From NCBI GenBank assembly GCA_003313425.1, contig NHZP01000007.1, forward strand, positions 1,364,001 through 1,428,000: a stretch of DNA of 64,000 nt, written 5' to 3'. This stretch comes from Pseudopyrenochaeta lycopersici (taxonomy: Eukaryota > Ascomycota > Dothideomycetes > Pleosporales > Pseudopyrenochaetaceae). The position numbers and the translations under genes are program-made. Shown piece after piece: positions 60,291 through 64,000 of the stretch. The notes under the pieces are model-generated. The model ran no database searches. It had not been told where the DNA came from and worked only from the letters and a program-made list of their open reading frames with translations. Numbering within the stretch: the stretch's first letter is position 1; each line of letters opens with the position of its first letter.

Positions 60291-61356
60291 AAAAGTAGAA
60301 ATCATTTATTATCACAGTATTTGAAGCTGGTCGATCGCGTAGGTTGTCATCAAAGCGTTTTCTGTGTGATATGGGGCGGTCCTTTACTGGTGGCACTACC
60401 TGCTGCTAAAATGCTAGAGCCTAAATGAAGAATCAATGGTTTGCAATATTTTGAGATTGTTCCTAGAATATATGCCGTTGGTGGGCAATGGAACTTCATC
60501 CAATCATACATGATTACTCACCGTTGGCTAAGTTAGCCTCAACAACAAATGGATTTGTTGTCTCATAGATTAAACATTTCAATAGGCCCTACCTTCAATT
60601 TAGACATTATTACAATATTTTAACAGTGCATACATCTGTATCCTGTATGTTTGCTCAGAATTGATGTTAAGAGCTTTGCCTCAGCATTTATGCAGCCAAC
60701 TTATTTAGGAATCTAAACTACTTATAATAGACTGCGTTTCAAGGAGCTATCACCAAGTATTTTGGTGATTGTATTGAACCAAGAAGAAGAGAATTCAATG
60801 TGCTAGGCCTCGGTATATACTTAAATTCGTATTGGAAAAGCTATCCTACCGGCCTCACTGCTTCTCAGGGTTGAAGCTGAGCGTCGCTTGGACGACGCGT
60901 AGTTTCATGAGGGGGCCACAGTAGTGATAAAGCTGATTGGACTTTAGCCCGTCGTCCGCTTGTAAGCTACATTATATTATAGAATCTACCTAAATGTAAT
61001 CTACTCAATCTTGGGTTATGCTAAGAGTAGATTGACTATAATAATTCTACGAGCTCTGTGATATTGAGCGAGTAAGTGGATTCTTTTTTGACAAGTCACA
61101 ATACCATATTATGCAGAGAAGGAGTAGCTATTGACTGAACATCCCAAATGAAAGCTAGCTAAGACAATGCAATACTTAAATAAATATTATATACTCTCGG
61201 CTACCATCAAGCCTCAGACTGGTTTAATCTCAATTCGAGCAGATCCTATCTTCGTAATGCATTGCAAAGCTCTAAGCTTAAAGCAAGCCCCGCGGGCTGA
61301 CAAGCGCCCTTGGGACCTCAATTTGGCGCGCACGGAGGAACTCGACGAAACCCTAT
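60291..61356. other. AT-rich intergenic region, convergent 3' ends
   Basis: 1.07 kb between the SDR and the AtuA-like gene. Strongly AT-rich with many TA-rich words from 60540 to 61200, perhaps RIP-decayed repeat DNA. No gene or repeat structure could be defined. Confidence 0.45.
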
Positions 61357-63596
61357 CTAACATGTCATTCTTTGCCAAGACTCGTTCGACGCCACATATC
61401 CTACCTTGCCTAGAGCATCAATACTGCTTGTGCTGCTTACGCCAGCGCCGGCACCGCCAAGCAAGCCGTAAACGACAAAGTGCACTACTTGCAAGAGAGG
61501 AAACTCGCACCGCTCGATACGGAGGTCTGGACAGTAGTCTTTGTCCATGAGGTCTGTGAGGACATGGTCAGTCAGTTGGTCGTGAAGCAAACGGTCTTTA
61601 CTACATGTCTTTATTACCTTTCAGTTTCTCAATTGAAAGCCATGTGCGAAGCCATTGCCATTTTTTCTCTGACTGATGGTCAGCTGGAAAGAAGAACCCA
61701 ACATTTACGTTAGATCCCTTGTCGCCAGAACGACCGTACAACAGGTCTCCCAATGCCACTTTAGTTGTGGGCCCGAAAGCGGCCAACGGCTGGTATGCAG
61801 CGGAGGGCAAGAGTGACATGGGCAAGGATGGAGTAGACTTTGAGGCAACGGAGATGTGTTGCTGATCCAGTGGCGGAACACTGAAGACCTGCTCAGTGTT
61901 GTTTGACGATACTGCTAGCATGTGACATCTTTCGCTGATGGCCGCAGCGGGCACAAGCCCCGTGTACAATTTCACAAATCGTTTGGGGTCGGCTGTACGA
62001 TAGTCAAGGATTGGTGTCAAGGCTGGAAACCCTTGCAACTGGTTGCTCAGTATTGGTCCCAGGAAGCGGCCTCGGGTGAGCACCTTTAGGTCATCTGCTT
62101 GGGCGAAGACGCTACAAAGGTGTCAGGACAAGTCATGGGACTATCTCACGAGTTCCGCAACGTACCGGAGCAGGGTGGTAGCCTCGTTAAGCGACCTCGG
62201 ATCGTCATGAGGATGGCCAAGAAGTTGAAAGTTGAGTTTCTTGAATTTTGACGCATCGATCATCTTCAGTGACTGGTACCTGAAATTCTCGGCCTTTGAC
62301 TTCGCTCCGAGCCCTGTGACCAAGACATAGAACTCTGCTTGGTAGCCGGCTTCCACCGTCACGGCGAGCTTCAAAGTCTTCGGGGCTCCTAGTCCTGTGA
62401 TGCTAGCTTTAATTAAGTCCTGCAAGATGCTCGACCGGACCACTCACCTCTCGCTCCTCGGACCTTAACTTTGTCGAGCCCCACTTGTTGGAACTCAACG
62501 GCAGTAAAGTCAGCGACGATGTCTGGATTCAGATACTTAGTCCCTTGTAGCTCATAAACAAACTGAGACTTCACAGTGTCAACTGTCACCCTGGACGGTT
62601 TCAATCAGCGAACAACGTGCGAGCGGTATTCAATTGTGATCGCCCCAACTTACATGCCATTCTGATCAGGCTGCTTTTGAATGATTGCTGTGCCATCAGA
62701 AGATATCTCAGCTATCGGGAAAGATAGATCGAAGTGCTGGTTACCCATATTTTGATAGCCCGCAAAGCTCCCTCCGCACTGACGATAGTAAATTTCGTGC
62801 AAGGCGTACCAAAATCAGATCACTTACGACATAGCAACCGCACTCAATAAGGTGGCCTACTAGTAGAGACCCTGCTAGTTGCTCTCGATGAGCAGTCGTC
62901 CACTTGTGCCACCATGCGCATAAACCGATGACCTACCACCATTTACGTTCAGCTCTCACGTTCATGCTCCTAGCGGCCCAACGGGTTAAACGCACCGGAC
63001 TGGCATCCGTACACCGACCAACAATTACAAAGTCTGCACCTTGGCTGAGTGCCACCTGAATTCCTGCAGACCCAATGTACACATTTGCGGAAAGGACTTT
63101 CCCATGCGATGTACGAAATAAACTGAACTCTTCCACTGTAGAATTCAAGGGCTGCACATCCAACGTATCGAGCTGGCTCATAACGTCATCTCCGGTAATA
63201 TAAGCGATTTTCAGTTTCAGTCCATGTTCGTTGAGCAACTTGGAGACCTGCATTGCTAGTTCTCTAGTATTGCCTCCGCCAGCATTCACCACAAACTTCA
63301 ACTTGCAAGAGTATGACTTGTATATGGGAATTGCAAGCCGTAGCGAATGCAAAAATCCTGGCTCGTATTTTGCAGCACCGTCAAAGCCTTTTTGCAGTGC
63401 ACGTGTGCCAATGTTATACTCGGACAGCCAGTCTCCGGTGATCGCGTCCACCTTGACTGCGCCGGTTAACATGGACCTCAAACCTAAGTATTATCCTTAT
63501 TAGTCTTATAGGAAGGTAGAAGGTTTTCGGACATCTCATACCATCTAGACGGTCACCTGTCGATCCGGAGACGTTCCCAATAAGTATTGGCCGCAT
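61357..63596 (-). CDS. AtuA-like protein (DUF1446, acyclic terpene utilisation family)
   Basis: Relative of AtuA, encoded in the bacterial acyclic-terpene (citronellol/geraniol) catabolic cluster; biochemical role unknown. Eight exons: 63596-63542, 63483-62996, 62932-62828, 62778-62654, 62590-62448, 62394-62166, 62111-61618 and 61553-61357, 611 aa, all in frame. N-terminal domain: RPILIGNVSGSTGDRLDG, VDAITGDWLSEYNIG, FVVNAGGGNTREL, FVIVGRCTDASPVIGLCAWW. C-terminal AtuA-like domain: LGDLLYGRSGDKGSNVNVGF and VHFVVYGLLGGAGAGVSSTS. The Gly motifs look intact. Two palindromic sites lie within about 200 bp upstream. Bacterial atu clusters also contain SDRs (AtuB, AtuG), which fits the neighbours. 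Confidence 0.92.
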
Positions 63597-63726
63597 GCTG
63601 ATGTTTTTTGCTTGCAAACAAAATGTACTCAACACCTTTCTGACTAGGTTACAGATTATGTTTTGCTCTCATAGCTACAGCATCCATGACCGGGGTAGCC
63701 AGCGACCTTGCCGAGCGCGACAATTC

Positions 63727-63737
63727 CTCGGTCCGAA
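63727..63737. promoter_or_regulatory. Cluster palindrome CTCGGTCCGAA
   Basis: Contains TCGGTCCGA, about 135 bp upstream of the AtuA-like start. With the preceding C it also reads CCTCGG, the core bound by FarA-type regulators. Confidence 0.65.
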
Positions 63738-63787
63738 GGAGTGAGCCTGTGTGAACGTGTCGCAGCAAGCCGGTCTATCATTGACTT

Positions 63788-63798
63788 CTCGGCCCGAG
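63788..63798. promoter_or_regulatory. Cluster palindrome CTCGGCCCGAG
   Basis: Perfect 11-bp palindrome with odd centre, about 195 bp upstream of the AtuA-like start. Confidence 0.65.
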
Positions 63799-64000
63799 CA
63801 CGCTCTCACCACAGGTCTGGGAGGTCAGAAGCAAATACTTCCATGCAATACATAGCTTGTGCTAGAATAATCGTATTTCTGTACTGCTGTATCTGGTGGA
63901 GGATTCGTATAGCTATCTTGAAAGTCTTGTTGCAACCACCACCACCAACAACAACGCGCAACTTGGCAACATGGGGCGTGTTCATCGCTCGAGATACAAT

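Larger units (their letters stand above)
63597..64000. promoter_or_regulatory. AtuA-like gene upstream region, to window end
   Basis: 404 bp to the right edge. Contains two palindromic sites (63727-63737 and 63788-63798). No coding sequence is convincing on either strand; the next gene would lie outside. Confidence 0.5.

Noticed and set aside
1..64000. CRISPR arrays, bacterial operons, Shine-Dalgarno sites
   Set aside because: Spliced genes and fungal families show a eukaryotic genome; no array of short spaced repeats seen.

Overview
The window comes from the nuclear genome of a filamentous ascomycete (Pezizomycotina), most likely a Dothideomycete. Genes carry many short GT-AG introns of about 45-65 nt. 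Fungal families are present (HET, NACHT-ankyrin, Zn2Cys6 regulators, RTA1-like, Lyc1-like), and a pogo/Fot1-type transposon carries stop codons of the kind expected from RIP. I rebuilt splice structures by hand from donor and acceptor sites, reading frame and family motifs; nearly every multi-exon model below closes in frame.

Layout: 1-8 kb is a housekeeping block: the end of a tocopherol-cyclase-like gene, the NatA auxiliary subunit Nat1/Naa15, a plant/fungal-type formamidopyrimidine-DNA glycosylase, a four-copy ~109-bp tandem repeat, and a secreted agmatinase. 8.4-12.3 kb is one NLR-like NACHT-ankyrin gene. 12.3-24.3 kb is a 12-kb GC-rich stretch with no supportable gene, ending at a bZIP gene and then ORC1. 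30-39.5 kb holds an RTA1-like membrane protein divergent from a Zn2Cys6 regulator, a DDHD phospholipase and a Lyc1-like acetyltransferase. 40.8-42.9 kb is a complete but inactivated DNA transposon. 43.8-49 kb holds a Cys-rich single-pass membrane protein, a HET protein and a small secreted protein.

The most interesting part is 50.4-63.8 kb. A Zn2Cys6 regulator, a hotdog thioesterase, a Baeyer-Villiger-type flavin monooxygenase (15 exons), a GDSAGG alpha/beta hydrolase, two divergent paralogous SDRs (one intact, one with its whole Ser-Tyr-Lys triad replaced) and an AtuA-like (DUF1446) protein lie together. Every promoter region of the six enzyme-type genes contains the palindrome TCGGNCCGA, five sites in about 10 kb; by eye I found no exact copy elsewhere in the window. 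I infer a co-regulated catabolic cluster: ketone to ester (monooxygenase), ester cleavage (hydrolase), alcohol oxidation (SDR), with acyl-CoA handling (thioesterase, AtuA-like). It probably continues past the right edge. Substrate and regulator-site pairing are inference.
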